A stretch of 64,000 nucleotides of DNA from DATCMA01 sp036563645 (GTDB lineage: Bacteria; Actinomycetota; Actinomycetes; Mycobacteriales; Micromonosporaceae), in the NCBI GenBank assembly GCA_036563645.1, contig DATCMA010000049.1, positions 1-64,000 on the forward strand, written 5' to 3'. Numbering within the stretch: position 1 is the stretch's first letter; every line of letters starts with the position of its first letter. Below the pieces are notes generated by a model, which was not told the DNA's origin, searched no databases, and was given only the letters and a program-made list of their open reading frames with translations. Below, in pieces: positions 8,517 through 16,804 of this stretch. The translations under genes and the position numbers were made by a program.

Positions 8517-9662
8517 ATGTCTGCAGGCGCGAGCAGCGTGGCAGAGGCCGTACGGGCCGCACTCGCCACCGTTGAGGACCCGGAAATTCGTCGACCCATC
8601 ACCGACCTCGACATGGTCCGTTCCGTCGACGTGGACGCCGACGGGAAGGTCCGGGTGGAGGTGCTGCTCACCGTCCCTGGCTGTCCGTTGAAGGACCGTC
8701 TGCGCGCCGACATCACCCGCGCCGTCAGCGAGGTCTCCGGCGTCACCGGCGTCGAGGTCGAGTTCGGCGTGATGACCGCGGAGCAGCGCCAGGCGCTCCA
8801 GGCCAAGCTTCGGGGCACCGCCAGCCCGGAGCCGGTGATTCCGTTCGCGCAGCCGGGTTCCCGCACCCGGGTCTACGCGGTGGCCAGCGGCAAGGGCGGC
8901 GTGGGCAAGTCGAGCGTCACGGTCAACCTCGCCGCCGCGCTCGCCGCCCGCGGCCTGTCCGTCGGGGTCATCGACGCCGATATCTACGGGCACTCCGTGC
9001 CCCGGATGCTCGGCATCACCCAGCGGCCGACCCGCGTCGAAGACATGATCCTTCCGCCCGAGGCGCACGGCGTGAAGGTGATCTCGATCGGCATGTTCAC
9101 CACCGACAACGCGGCCGTGGTCTGGCGTGGCCCCATGCTGCACCGGGCGCTCCAGCAGTTCCTCGCCGACGTGTACTGGGGCGACTTGGACGTCCTCCTG
9201 CTCGACCTGCCGCCGGGCACCGGTGACGTGGCGATCTCGGTGGCTCAGCTCCTGCCCAACTCCGAGATTGTCGTCGTCACCACCCCGCAGATCGCGGCAG
9301 CGGAGGTCGCCGAGCGCGCCGGGGCGATCGCCCTGCAAACGCACCAGCGCCTCATCGGCGTGATCGAGAACATGTCCTGGCTGGAGCTGCCGAACGGCGA
9401 GCGGATGGAGCTGTTCGGTTCCGGCGGCGGGACGGCGGTGTCGGAGTCGCTGACTCGCCTCATCGGCGCTCAGGTGCCGCTGCTCGGCCAGATCCCGATC
9501 GACACGCGGCTGCGGGAGACCGGGGACAGCGGCCAGCCCATCGTGCTCGCCGACCCGCAGGCGCCGGCGGCGGTGGCGCTCACGGAGATCGCCAACAAGC
9601 TGGCGGTTCGTCGGGAATCGCTGGTGGGTCGCCCGCTCGGCCTCCGTCCCGCGAGCCGGTAA
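8517..9662 (+). CDS. mrp: Mrp/NBP35 family P-loop ATPase (Fe-S carrier-like)
   Basis: 381 residues from ATG 8517. Residues 5-90 are a MIP18/DUF59 domain with LTVPGCPLKDRL. The deviant Walker A GKGGVGKSS is at 125-133, followed by DADIYGHSVPRMLG and LLDLPPGTGDVAIS. Family members bind and transfer Fe-S clusters, but the usual C-terminal CxxC after NMSWLELPNGER is absent. TAGCAT (8504-8509) lies seven bases before the chosen ATG; GTG 8490 and ATG 8496 are in-frame alternatives. It converges on tatB, with only 22 bases between the stops. Confidence 0.87.
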   Translation: MSAGASSVAEAVRAALATVEDPEIRRPITDLDMVRSVDVDADGKVRVEVLLTVPGCPLKDRLRADITRAVSEVSGVTGVEVEFGVMTAEQRQALQAKLRGTASPEPVIPFAQPGSRTRVYAVASGKGGVGKSSVTVNLAAALAARGLSVGVIDADIYGHSVPRMLGITQRPTRVEDMILPPEAHGVKVISIGMFTTDNAAVVWRGPMLHRALQQFLADVYWGDLDVLLLDLPPGTGDVAISVAQLLPNSEIVVVTTPQIAAAEVAERAGAIALQTHQRLIGVIENMSWLELPNGERMELFGSGGGTAVSESLTRLIGAQVPLLGQIPIDTRLRETGDSGQPIVLADPQAPAAVALTEIANKLAVRRESLVGRPLGLRPASR

Positions 9663-9684
9663 TCCGCACGACCGGAGGCTCGGA

Positions 9685-10122
9685 CTACGTGGCGTCGCTG
9701 TCGTAGATGCGCGCCCGCGTCCCCGCGGTGTCCTGACCGCTGGACGTCGCGGGTGGCTCAACGGGCGTGGGCGTGGGCGTGCGGAAGTCCGCCGCCGCGG
9801 CGACGCTCTTCAGCTCGTCGTGCACCCCGGTCAGGTCGCTGCGCACCTCCTCGACGAGGCTGCGCAGCGGCCTGCGCAGCGCCTCCTCGTCCTCCTCGCT
9901 CAACAGGTGCTTGCGGATGAACGTCTTGGGGTGCAGGTCCTCGAGCGTGATCTCGGCGCCGAGCTCGCGGCTGAGGTCACTGGTGGCGTTGCGCGCCATG
10001 GCCCGGAGGTTGCGCAGCATGCGCAATCCATCGGCGATGACGGTGGGCAACCGGTCGCCGAAAATCAGCAACGCGAGCAGCAGCAGGGCCCCGATTTCCC
10101 ACCAGTTCAGGTTGTCGAACAT
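9685..10122 (-). CDS. tatB: Sec-independent protein translocase subunit TatB
   Basis: 145 residues. A single N-terminal membrane helix (EIGALLLLALLIFGDRLP) is followed by the amphipathic helix LRMLRNLRAMARNATSDLSREL and a Pro/Thr-rich tail, the classic TatB plan. The glycine/proline hinge GDRLP replaces the more common GPxxLP. ATG 10122 directly precedes the helix (MFDNLNWWEI) and has GGAGGG upstream; the longer frame is not needed. It lies downstream of htrA on the same strand, 71 bases away, as in mycobacteria. Confidence 0.88.
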   Translation of the reverse strand: MFDNLNWWEIGALLLLALLIFGDRLPTVIADGLRMLRNLRAMARNATSDLSRELGAEITLEDLHPKTFIRKHLLSEEDEEALRRPLRSLVEEVRSDLTGVHDELKSVAAAADFRTPTPTPVEPPATSSGQDTAGTRARIYDSDAT

Positions 10123-10193
10123 GCCCCGAGCCTCCCTCCGCCGTCCGGGCAAGCGTACGCACGTCCCAGGCCGCGGGAGCAAGTGACGGACCG

Positions 10194-11486
10194 CTAATTC
10201 GTATCCGCCGCCAGGGTGACCGACACCGTACGGCTGGTGGTCCCTCGCCGGTACTCGACGGTGACGACCGAACCCGGCGCGTGTTTGCGGACCAAGGCGA
10301 TGAGGTCAGTGGCCTCGGTCAGGAGCTGACCGTTGAGCCGCACCACCACGTCCCCGGCGCGCAGCCCGGCGGCGGCGGCCGGTCCGCCCTCGACCACCGA
10401 GGCGAGGCGCACTCCCGAGCCGGGCGTGCGTCCCGAGTCGGCCAGCTCGGCGCCGAAGATGGTCCGGCGGGCCTTACCGGTGTCGATAATCTCCCGGCTC
10501 ACCCGCTTGGCGTGGTTGATCGGGATGGCGAACGCGAGGCCGATGTTGCCGGCGTGCTGTTCGTCGGCGGCGAGGGATTTGATGACCGAGTTCACCCCGA
10601 TGACCCGGCCCGCGCTGTCTACCAGGGGGCCGCCGGAGTTTCCCTGGTTGACCGCCGCGTCGGTCTGAATGGCCGCGTAGTACCGGACCTGGCCACCCGG
10701 CTCTCCGGCCCGAATGGTCCGGTCGAGCGCGCTGATGATGCCGGCGGTCACCGTGTTGGCGAGCGCCAAGGGCGAGCCGAACGCGAGGACCGGGTCGCCG
10801 ACCGCGACCATCTCGGAGTCGCCGAATTCAACGGGCACCAGCCCATCGCGCTCCACCTTGAGCACGGCGATGTCCGCCTCGGCCTCCCGCCCGATCACCT
10901 TCGCGGGGGTGGTCGACCCATCGCTGAAGATCACGGTGGCGCTGTTGACCCGCTCGACCACGTGGTCGTTGGTGATGATGTAGCCGTCCGCGGTCGCCAC
11001 GAAGCCCGAGCCGATGCTCAGGCGGCCCCTGCCGTTGACCCGGACAGTGACCACACTGGGCCGCAGTCGCTCCGCCACACCCGCGAGGGACTCCGCCGGT
11101 CGCTGGGCGAGCGACGGCGTCTGCGGCGTCGAGCGGAAGAGGCTGTCCGTGCCGACGCCGGCCCGCACCGCGAGGGCGTAGCCCAGACCGCCACCGAGCG
11201 TGCCGGCGAGCAACGCGGTGATCAGAACGATGAGGACGAGCTGCGCCGTCCGGCGGGAGGTCGGCGCTGGGGCGACCGGCTCCGGCTGCGGCACCGCTGT
11301 CGACGGCGCGACCGGCACCACGACAGCGGTGGGGGTGCGCGGATCACGCCACGGGTCACGCAGAGCGTCGGACCACCAGTACGCAGGGCTTGCACGCCCG
11401 CCCGACGGATTCGGCGAACCGGAGGACGGGGGGTAGTCCGGCGCCGCGGTCCCATCGGGCTGGCGGACGTTCCAGCCGTCGGTCAC
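10194..11486 (-). CDS. htrA: HtrA/DegP-type membrane-anchored serine protease with PDZ domain
   Basis: 430 residues. A Pro-rich cytoplasmic N-terminus (1-78) is followed by one membrane helix (TAQLVLIVLITALLAGTL) and a trypsin-like domain. The catalytic His is in TNDHVV (~175), the Asp in ADIAVLK (~208) and the Ser in GNSGGPLV (~289). A single C-terminal PDZ domain (GPAAAAGLRAGDVVVRLNG) follows. The active site should be extracytoplasmic, for quality control of envelope proteins. GTG 11486 has GGGAGG at good spacing. In many actinobacteria sigE and rseA sit immediately upstream; here they are missing. Confidence 0.9.
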   Translation of the reverse strand: MTDGWNVRQPDGTAAPDYPPSSGSPNPSGGRASPAYWWSDALRDPWRDPRTPTAVVVPVAPSTAVPQPEPVAPAPTSRRTAQLVLIVLITALLAGTLGGGLGYALAVRAGVGTDSLFRSTPQTPSLAQRPAESLAGVAERLRPSVVTVRVNGRGRLSIGSGFVATADGYIITNDHVVERVNSATVIFSDGSTTPAKVIGREAEADIAVLKVERDGLVPVEFGDSEMVAVGDPVLAFGSPLALANTVTAGIISALDRTIRAGEPGGQVRYYAAIQTDAAVNQGNSGGPLVDSAGRVIGVNSVIKSLAADEQHAGNIGLAFAIPINHAKRVSREIIDTGKARRTIFGAELADSGRTPGSGVRLASVVEGGPAAAAGLRAGDVVVRLNGQLLTEATDLIALVRKHAPGSVVTVEYRRGTTSRTVSVTLAADTN

Positions 11487-11697
11487 GGTCGCTGCCTCCC
11501 ACTCGGGTCCCGCGCCCGCCCCCGTAAGGGAGACGACGCGCGTATCCAGGATGACACGGATAATCGACGAGCCTTCGGGACTTGTTCAAGGCGTCCGGTG
11601 CCGCACGCGTTCGGCGAGGACATGACATCTAGGCTCGTAGTCGACAACCGCCGCCCCGATTCACTGGAGGTGTGCCATCGGCACCGCGGCCAGGACC

Positions 11698-12330
11698 GTG
11701 AGCGGGATCCCCGCTCCGGCGCTCCAGTTCGCTGATACGTACGTCGCCGAGGATGTCGTCCTGCAGACCGCGCGCAAGCTGTCCCACGAATTCGGGTTGG
11801 AGCCCGTGACACCCGGTGTGGGCGCGACGCTGCGCCTGCTCGCCGCCGCGGGCCAGGCTCGCGCCGTCGTGGAGATCGGGACCGGTACGGGTGTCAGCGG
11901 GGTGTGGCTGCTGCGCGGCATGCGCGACGACGGAATACTGACGACGATCGACGTCGAGAGCGAACACCAACGCGTCGCCCGGCGGATCTTCCTCGAAGCG
12001 GGCTTTCCCTCCTCACGCACACGCATCATCGCCGGTCAGGCGTTCGACGTCCTCCCCCGCCTAGCCGACGGCGCGTACGACATGGTGTTCGTGGACGCGG
12101 AGCCCACCGAGTACCCCACCTGCGTGGACGCGGCGCTCCGTCTCCTCCGTCCGGGTGGTGTTCTCGCCATCCACGGCGCGCTCGCGGGTGGACGCATCGG
12201 CGACCCGGCCGCGCGCGATGTCGACACGGTGACCATCCGCGAGGTGGTCAAGGGGATTCGCGACTCCGACGAGTGGGTCCCCACGCTGCTGCCGATCGGG
12301 GACGGGCTGCTCGTCGCCGTGCGCCGGTGA
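11698..12330 (+). CDS. SAM-dependent O-methyltransferase (Rv1220c type)
   Basis: 210 residues of a class I methyltransferase, O-MT family 3. Motif I is VVEIGTGTGVSG, the acidic loop TTIDVESEHQRVAR, and the metal/substrate region MVFVDAEPTEYP, with RPGGVLAIHGAL after it. This domain type usually methylates catechol-like oxygens with Mg2+; the substrate here is unknown. The GTG has CCAGGA just upstream. It diverges from htrA, the position Rv1220c holds relative to the sigE-rseA-htrA-tatB cluster. Confidence 0.85.
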   Translation: MSGIPAPALQFADTYVAEDVVLQTARKLSHEFGLEPVTPGVGATLRLLAAAGQARAVVEIGTGTGVSGVWLLRGMRDDGILTTIDVESEHQRVARRIFLEAGFPSSRTRIIAGQAFDVLPRLADGAYDMVFVDAEPTEYPTCVDAALRLLRPGGVLAIHGALAGGRIGDPAARDVDTVTIREVVKGIRDSDEWVPTLLPIGDGLLVAVRR

Positions 12331-12355
12331 GCGCCGGGCGCGGGGCGCACGCGAC

Positions 12356-13846
12356 CTAGCGCGCCGGTTCGAGCGTCGCCAGCCACCGCAGCAGGGTGCG
12401 CACCCCCCAGCCGGTCGCGCCCTTGCTGAGCTCCGCGTCGTCCTGATCGGACCAGGACGGCGCCGACATGTCGATGTGGACCCACCGGTGCCGCAGTGGG
12501 CCGGTGAACTCACGGAGGAACAGCGCCGCGGTCACGGACCCGGCGCCCCGGTCCGGGGCGCTGTAGAAGTCGGCGATGTCGCTGCGGAGGTATTCGACGT
12601 AGTCGGCCACGAGCGGCATCCGCCACGCCTGCTCGCCCGCGGACGCCGCGGCGGCGAGGAGGGCGTTCGCCAACGAGTCGTCCTCGCTGTAGAGCGCGGC
12701 GGTCCGCTTGCCGAGCGCGATCGCGTTGGCGCCGGTGAGGGTGGCCAGATCGACGAGCACATCCGGAGCCAGCCGGTCGACCGCGTACGCCAAGGCGTCG
12801 GCGAGGATGAGCCGCCCTTCGGCGTCCGAGTTAGTGGTCTCGCTGGTCATGCCCCCGTAGTGCCGGACGACGTCACCGGGACGGAACGCGGAGCCGCTCG
12901 GCATGTTCTCCGCGAGCGGGGCGAGCGCGGTGACGCGTACCGGCAGGCGGAGATCGGCCGCGCCGAGCGTCGCCGCCACGATCGCGGCGGCGCCGCCCAT
13001 GTCCTTCCGCATCAACTTCATCGCGTCCCGGGGCTTGATCGAAATGCCCCCGGTGTCGAAGGTGATGCCCTTGCCGACGAGGACGACGTGGGGCACGGCG
13101 TCCCCGCCGCCGTCCGGGCACCAGCGGAGTTCGAGCAGACAGGGTTCGCGCGCCGAGCCACCACCGACGGCGAGGATCCCGCCAAAGCCCTCGGCCTCAA
13201 GCCACGCTCGATCGCGGACGGTCACGCTGAGCCCTGGGCGAGCCGCGGCGGCCGCGGTGACCTGGTCGGCGAACCAGGCTGGGCTCTTGAGCGACGACGG
13301 GGTGTTGGTGAGGTCTCGGGCGAAGCAAGTCGCGCCCGCGACCGCGCGGGCCGTGGCCACCGCGTCCTCATGGCGCCGGACGTCGTCCACGGCGAGCGCG
13401 ACCTCCTCCAGGGCGCGCTCGCCGTCCTGGCGCGCCGCCATGCGGAACCGGTACGACCCGAGCCAGAGGCCTTCGGCGACTCCCCGGATCGCGTCCGGGG
13501 CGACATCCGCGGGCAGCGCGACCGTGACGCGGGGCTCCGTCGGCCGGACGCGCGCCACCGCCGCTCCCGCCGCACGCCAACCGGCCTCGTCCCCAGAGCC
13601 GACGCCGACGAGCAGGACGCGGGAGGGTGTGCGCAGCGGGCGCGGCAGGTGGTGGATGGCCCCCGGTGTGCTCGCGGCGTCGAGGGTCCCCAGCAGGGCG
13701 CGCGCTTCCTCGACCACCGGGGCCGGCACGTGCCCCGCCACCGCCGGGAGGGCCGCGGTCCCATCCGGTCCCGTCGCGACCGGCAGCACCAGCGTGCCGG
13801 AGAGGTCGGGATCACTCACGAGCCGGATGGCGAACACCGCAGGCAC
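12356..13846 (-). CDS. pepA: Leucyl aminopeptidase (M17, PepA)
   Basis: 496 residues, normal length. The C-terminal catalytic domain shows LVGKGITFDTGGISIKP (first metal Lys/Asp), MRKDMGGAAAIVAA, and NSDAEGRLILADALAYA, the M17 signature (usually NTDAEGRL; Ser replaces Thr). The N-terminal half is the weakly conserved regulatory domain. It cleaves N-terminal residues using two metal ions in the cytoplasm. The start is uncertain: GTG 13846 or a GTG three codons later; no clear ribosome site is seen. Confidence 0.9.
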   Translation of the reverse strand: MPAVFAIRLVSDPDLSGTLVLPVATGPDGTAALPAVAGHVPAPVVEEARALLGTLDAASTPGAIHHLPRPLRTPSRVLLVGVGSGDEAGWRAAGAAVARVRPTEPRVTVALPADVAPDAIRGVAEGLWLGSYRFRMAARQDGERALEEVALAVDDVRRHEDAVATARAVAGATCFARDLTNTPSSLKSPAWFADQVTAAAAARPGLSVTVRDRAWLEAEGFGGILAVGGGSAREPCLLELRWCPDGGGDAVPHVVLVGKGITFDTGGISIKPRDAMKLMRKDMGGAAAIVAATLGAADLRLPVRVTALAPLAENMPSGSAFRPGDVVRHYGGMTSETTNSDAEGRLILADALAYAVDRLAPDVLVDLATLTGANAIALGKRTAALYSEDDSLANALLAAAASAGEQAWRMPLVADYVEYLRSDIADFYSAPDRGAGSVTAALFLREFTGPLRHRWVHIDMSAPSWSDQDDAELSKGATGWGVRTLLRWLATLEPAR

Positions 13847-13897
13847 CTCACCGAGTTGGGACCGTGGAGTCGGAGATATGGATCCGCACGCACAGTT

Positions 13898-13932
13898 GAC
13901 CCGCCGGTACGGCCGCGCCGTACCGGCGGGTC
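13898..13932 (-). terminator. Strong hairpin after the DUF3117 gene
   Basis: GACCCGCCGGTACGGC and its exact complement form a 16-bp stem with a 3-base loop, about 50 bases past the DUF3117 stop and just before the pepA start. It should insulate the two minus-strand genes. Confidence 0.8.
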
Positions 13933-13979
13933 GAGCGATCGTTACCCCACCCGGACTGTGCCGGGTAACCGTGCCATCC

Positions 13980-14147
13980 TCAGGCGACGGCGGACTTCAG
14001 CGCGTCACCAAGCGCGCTGGCCTCGTCCGGAGTCATCTCGACGACGAGCCGGCCACCACCTTCGAGCGGAACTCGCATAACGATGCCCCGACCCTCCTTG
14101 GTGACCTCCAGCGGACCGTCGCCCGTCCGCGGCTTCATCGCCGCCAT
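13980..14147 (-). CDS. DUF3117 small protein
   Basis: 55 residues, from ATG 14147 with GAGGGGAG upstream to TGA 13980. The sequence begins MAAMKPRTGDGPLEVTKEGR and ends SALGDALKSAVA, matching the highly conserved actinobacterial DUF3117 family at full length. It has no catalytic motif; a small beta-rich protein of unknown role. It has its own strong terminator, which implies a monocistronic transcript. Confidence 0.88.
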   Translation of the reverse strand: MAAMKPRTGDGPLEVTKEGRGIVMRVPLEGGGRLVVEMTPDEASALGDALKSAVA

Positions 14148-14596
14148 GTTGTCTCCCCTCAGACTTCCACCAGGGCCGGGGGTCGCCGCCCCACAGCCTC
14201 CTCGTCAGCCTCACCGCTCAGGCCCGCGGTGCCGACCAACGATTTTCCCTGACAAACACCGCCGGGCCCAAACCGAACCCGAATTGACGTGACAAGATCT
14301 AGCCTATCTCGACTCGATCGTCACGATGCGCGGTCATGCAGGCATGTGCGGCCATGCGGGCACGGCCATCCCCTCTTCGACCCGTAGGATGATTATCCCT
14401 GGTCTTTGGGATGACCGCAGTCCCGTCAACCGGCCACACCACCCACATCGGTCGCCCATCGCGTGTTTTCTCGTCGTCTTCTCGTCGCTCCCGTATACCG
14501 GCTCTGGCATAAGAGAGCGCTAAGTTGATCATTACCGAGAAAAGCTGATCATCGCTAGAGAGCATGTAGTCGTATCGCTGACAGAAAGGCGCTCCC
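14148..14596. other. Intergenic region with TGATCAT direct repeats
   Basis: No gene is supported. TGATCAT occurs at 14526-14532 and again at 14546-14552, exactly 20 bases apart, 45-70 bases before the enoyl-CoA hydratase start; each contains the palindrome TGATCA. This spacing (about two helical turns) fits a regulator binding site. Around 14335-14370 CATGC-type words recur irregularly. Confidence 0.4.
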
Positions 14597-15385
14597 GTGA
14601 CTGAGCCGCTGCTCGTCGACCGAACCGACGCGGTCGCCACCCTCACCCTCAACCGACCGGAGTCGCTCAACTCCCTCAACGTCGCGCTAAAGGAGGCGCT
14701 GCGGGACACCCTCGCGGAGCTCGCGAGCGATCCGACCTGCCGAGCGGTGGTGCTGACCGGCGCCGGTCGAGGCTTCTGCGCCGGCCAAGACCTCCGCGAG
14801 CACGCGGCGGCCCTCAGCGAGGAGAGCGAGCCACTGAGCACAGTGACCAAGCACTACAACCCCATCGCCACGGCGCTGGCCACCATGCCGAAGCCGGTCA
14901 TCGCCGCGGTACGCGGCACCGCCGCGGGCGCCGGCGCCGGCCTCGCCTTCCTCGCGGATCTCCGCATCGGCGGCCCGAGCACCCGCTTCCTCATGGCGTT
15001 CGCCAACGTCGGCCTCGCCGCGGACACGGGCGTGTCCTGGACCCTCCCCCGCCTGGTCGGCTACGCCAAGGCCACCGAACTGCTGATGCTCGCCGAACCC
15101 ATCGACGCGGCGGAGGCCCACCGGATCGGACTCCTCAACCGACTGGTGGACGACGATGAGGCGGTGCTGCCGGCCGCGCAGGAACTCGCCGCACGCCTCG
15201 CCGCCGGCCCCACCGTGGCGTACGGCGCGATCAAACGGCAGCTCGCCGCCGCGACGGCGGGCACGCTCGCCGACGCGCTGGCGGTGGAAGCGGAGGAGCA
15301 ACGGATCTGCGGTGCCAGCGCCGACCACCGCACCGCCACGCTCGCGTTCGTCAACAAGCAGCGACCGGTCTTCGCGGGACGCTGA
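14597..15385 (+). CDS. Enoyl-CoA hydratase/isomerase (PaaG-like)
   Basis: 262 residues of the crotonase fold. The oxyanion-hole segments are GRGFCAGQDLREH (~55-67) and VRGTAAGAGAGLA (~108-120). The later catalytic region reads GLAADTGVSWTLPRLVG: an Asp sits where PaaG-type isomerases have their catalytic residue, and the hydratase Glu pair is not evident. This favours a ring-oxepin or double-bond isomerase-like activity over a classical hydratase, but the substrate is inferred. GAAAGG precedes the GTG. No other phenylacetate genes are near. Confidence 0.82.
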   Translation: MTEPLLVDRTDAVATLTLNRPESLNSLNVALKEALRDTLAELASDPTCRAVVLTGAGRGFCAGQDLREHAAALSEESEPLSTVTKHYNPIATALATMPKPVIAAVRGTAAGAGAGLAFLADLRIGGPSTRFLMAFANVGLAADTGVSWTLPRLVGYAKATELLMLAEPIDAAEAHRIGLLNRLVDDDEAVLPAAQELAARLAAGPTVAYGAIKRQLAAATAGTLADALAVEAEEQRICGASADHRTATLAFVNKQRPVFAGR

Positions 15386-15418
15386 GCGCAGTCGCGACCT
15401 CGCGGACGCGAGGGGACG

Positions 15419-16045
15419 TCACTCGTCCTCTTCCGGGTCGAGGTTGGTCTCTTCCCCCAGCACGAAGGCCCGCATGGCCAGCTCGTCGCCGCTCGGCGAC
15501 ACGAAGGCGGGCAGCTCTCGTGGCCCGAGCTCCATCACGTACGACCAGAACTGCCGCACCGCCTCCGCCGCCGACGGCGCCTCGATCGGCAAGGCGAGGT
15601 TGACCAGCCAGGACGACCGTGGAGTCGAGGGCCGCAGCCGGTCCACATACGCCTGGTAGACGGCCGCGTCGAGCGGGGTCACCGCCGCGTCCAGCGCGAG
15701 ATCTCCCGCAGGGATCGGCTCGTCGAAGCACCGGCGGGTGTACGCGATGCGGAGCGGACTGTCTGGGGAGTGCCCGTTGTCGCCCGGGGCCGCGTCAACG
15801 GTGGCACCGGCGACCCGTCCCACGGCCACCACCGCGGGCCGCTCCCCCTTGGCGATCACCAAGACGGAGTCTCCCACCGCCGGGCGCTGCGCCTCGACGC
15901 CGGGCACCTCCAGCGTGTCGTGGTGGAAAAGCCGCTCCGTCTCGTACGTCTCCTCCGGGATCACCACCGCCCACGCGCGCGACGCCACCGCGGCGCCCTC
16001 ACCGGCCGTCGACACCGGAGCGTCGAGCTGACTGACCTCGCTCAT
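15419..16045 (-). CDS. Conserved hypothetical protein, possible EVE/PUA-like N-terminal domain
   Basis: 208 residues, acidic. The first half reads AWAVVIPEETYE, GDSVLVIAKGERPAVVAVGRV and SPLRIAYTRRCFDEP, an order of strands reminiscent of EVE/ASCH PUA-like domains. The second half is helical (LDAAVYQAYVDRL, AAEAVRQFWSYVMELG) and ends in DLPEEDE-like acids. I do not recognise a named family with certainty. It lies between the enoyl-CoA hydratase and a DivIVA-like gene. Confidence 0.65.
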   Translation of the reverse strand: MSEVSQLDAPVSTAGEGAAVASRAWAVVIPEETYETERLFHHDTLEVPGVEAQRPAVGDSVLVIAKGERPAVVAVGRVAGATVDAAPGDNGHSPDSPLRIAYTRRCFDEPIPAGDLALDAAVTPLDAAVYQAYVDRLRPSTPRSSWLVNLALPIEAPSAAEAVRQFWSYVMELGPRELPAFVSPSGDELAMRAFVLGEETNLDPEEDE

Positions 16046-16149
16046 GCGTCTATCCCATCACCCTGACCGCCGCGACGGGGACGCGACAGGCCGCGGTGTC
16101 TGTGCGAGCGGCAGACTCGACGCCACGGCAGCGGCCGCGCTCGCGGGTG

Positions 16150-16671
16150 TCACTGCCCGTTCTCGCCCGCGTCGGCGGCGGACTCGCGCCCGGGAGAGGC
16201 CGTGGACTCCGTGTCGTCCCGCTGCGCGAGGGCGTCGGCGTCGCTGGACGCCGGCCGCGCTTCAGCGCCCGAGGCCGGCGGCTCCGAGGGGGACGCGCCC
16301 CGCTTGATCGGCGCCGCCGCGGCTTCCCGCGCTCGCCGCAGGACGTCTGCGTCGGCGAGGCGCCCCTCCCGCAGGGCCGCGACCTCGGCCTCCAGGACCC
16401 CGATGAGTTCGTCCTTGTAGCCGATGTCGTACGCCGCCCGGCGCAACGCTTGGTCCACTTGGGCCATCCGGTATCCCCGCACGGCGAGGTCAAACCGGAC
16501 CTTCGCGAGGTCCTCCTCGACCAGTGGTCGATCGTTGGGCAGCGGCACCGCGCGTCCGTCGGGCTCCGCGGGGACGAGCCCGGGATCGCCTCCGGTGATG
16601 AGTGCGGCGGCGCCGAAGATGACTGCCGCGACGGTCAGCACGAGGACCACGACGACCAGAGGCTCACCCAT
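16150..16671 (-). CDS. DivIVA-domain membrane protein
   Basis: 173 residues from ATG 16671. An N-terminal membrane helix (LVVVVLVLTVAAVIFGAAAL) precedes a short DivIVA-like motif: VRFDLAVRGYRMAQVDQAL, then a coiled-coil stretch YKDELIGVLEAEVAALREG. The last ~55 residues are disordered and rich in Ala, Ser and Glu. A protein of this layout commonly sits beside folP in actinobacteria and may act at curved or septal membrane; that is inference. The longer frame starting at GTG 16689 is possible. Confidence 0.75.
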   Translation of the reverse strand: MGEPLVVVVLVLTVAAVIFGAAALITGGDPGLVPAEPDGRAVPLPNDRPLVEEDLAKVRFDLAVRGYRMAQVDQALRRAAYDIGYKDELIGVLEAEVAALREGRLADADVLRRAREAAAAPIKRGASPSEPPASGAEARPASSDADALAQRDDTESTASPGRESAADAGENGQ

Positions 16672-16804
16672 AGCCCCGAATCGTGGCACGACGTCCCCGG
16701 GCGGAGCGACCCCGCCACGTGGCGTCCGCGCCGCGTACGGGGACTGTCACCGGGTGACGCGACGGCCGCTAGCGTCAGGGCGAACGACGAGGCGAGGAGG
16801 GTTC

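Noticed and set aside
10281..11735. A 484-codon plus-strand frame over htrA
   Set aside because: Low-complexity charged translation and no motifs; htrA on the minus strand has a complete protease and PDZ domain.
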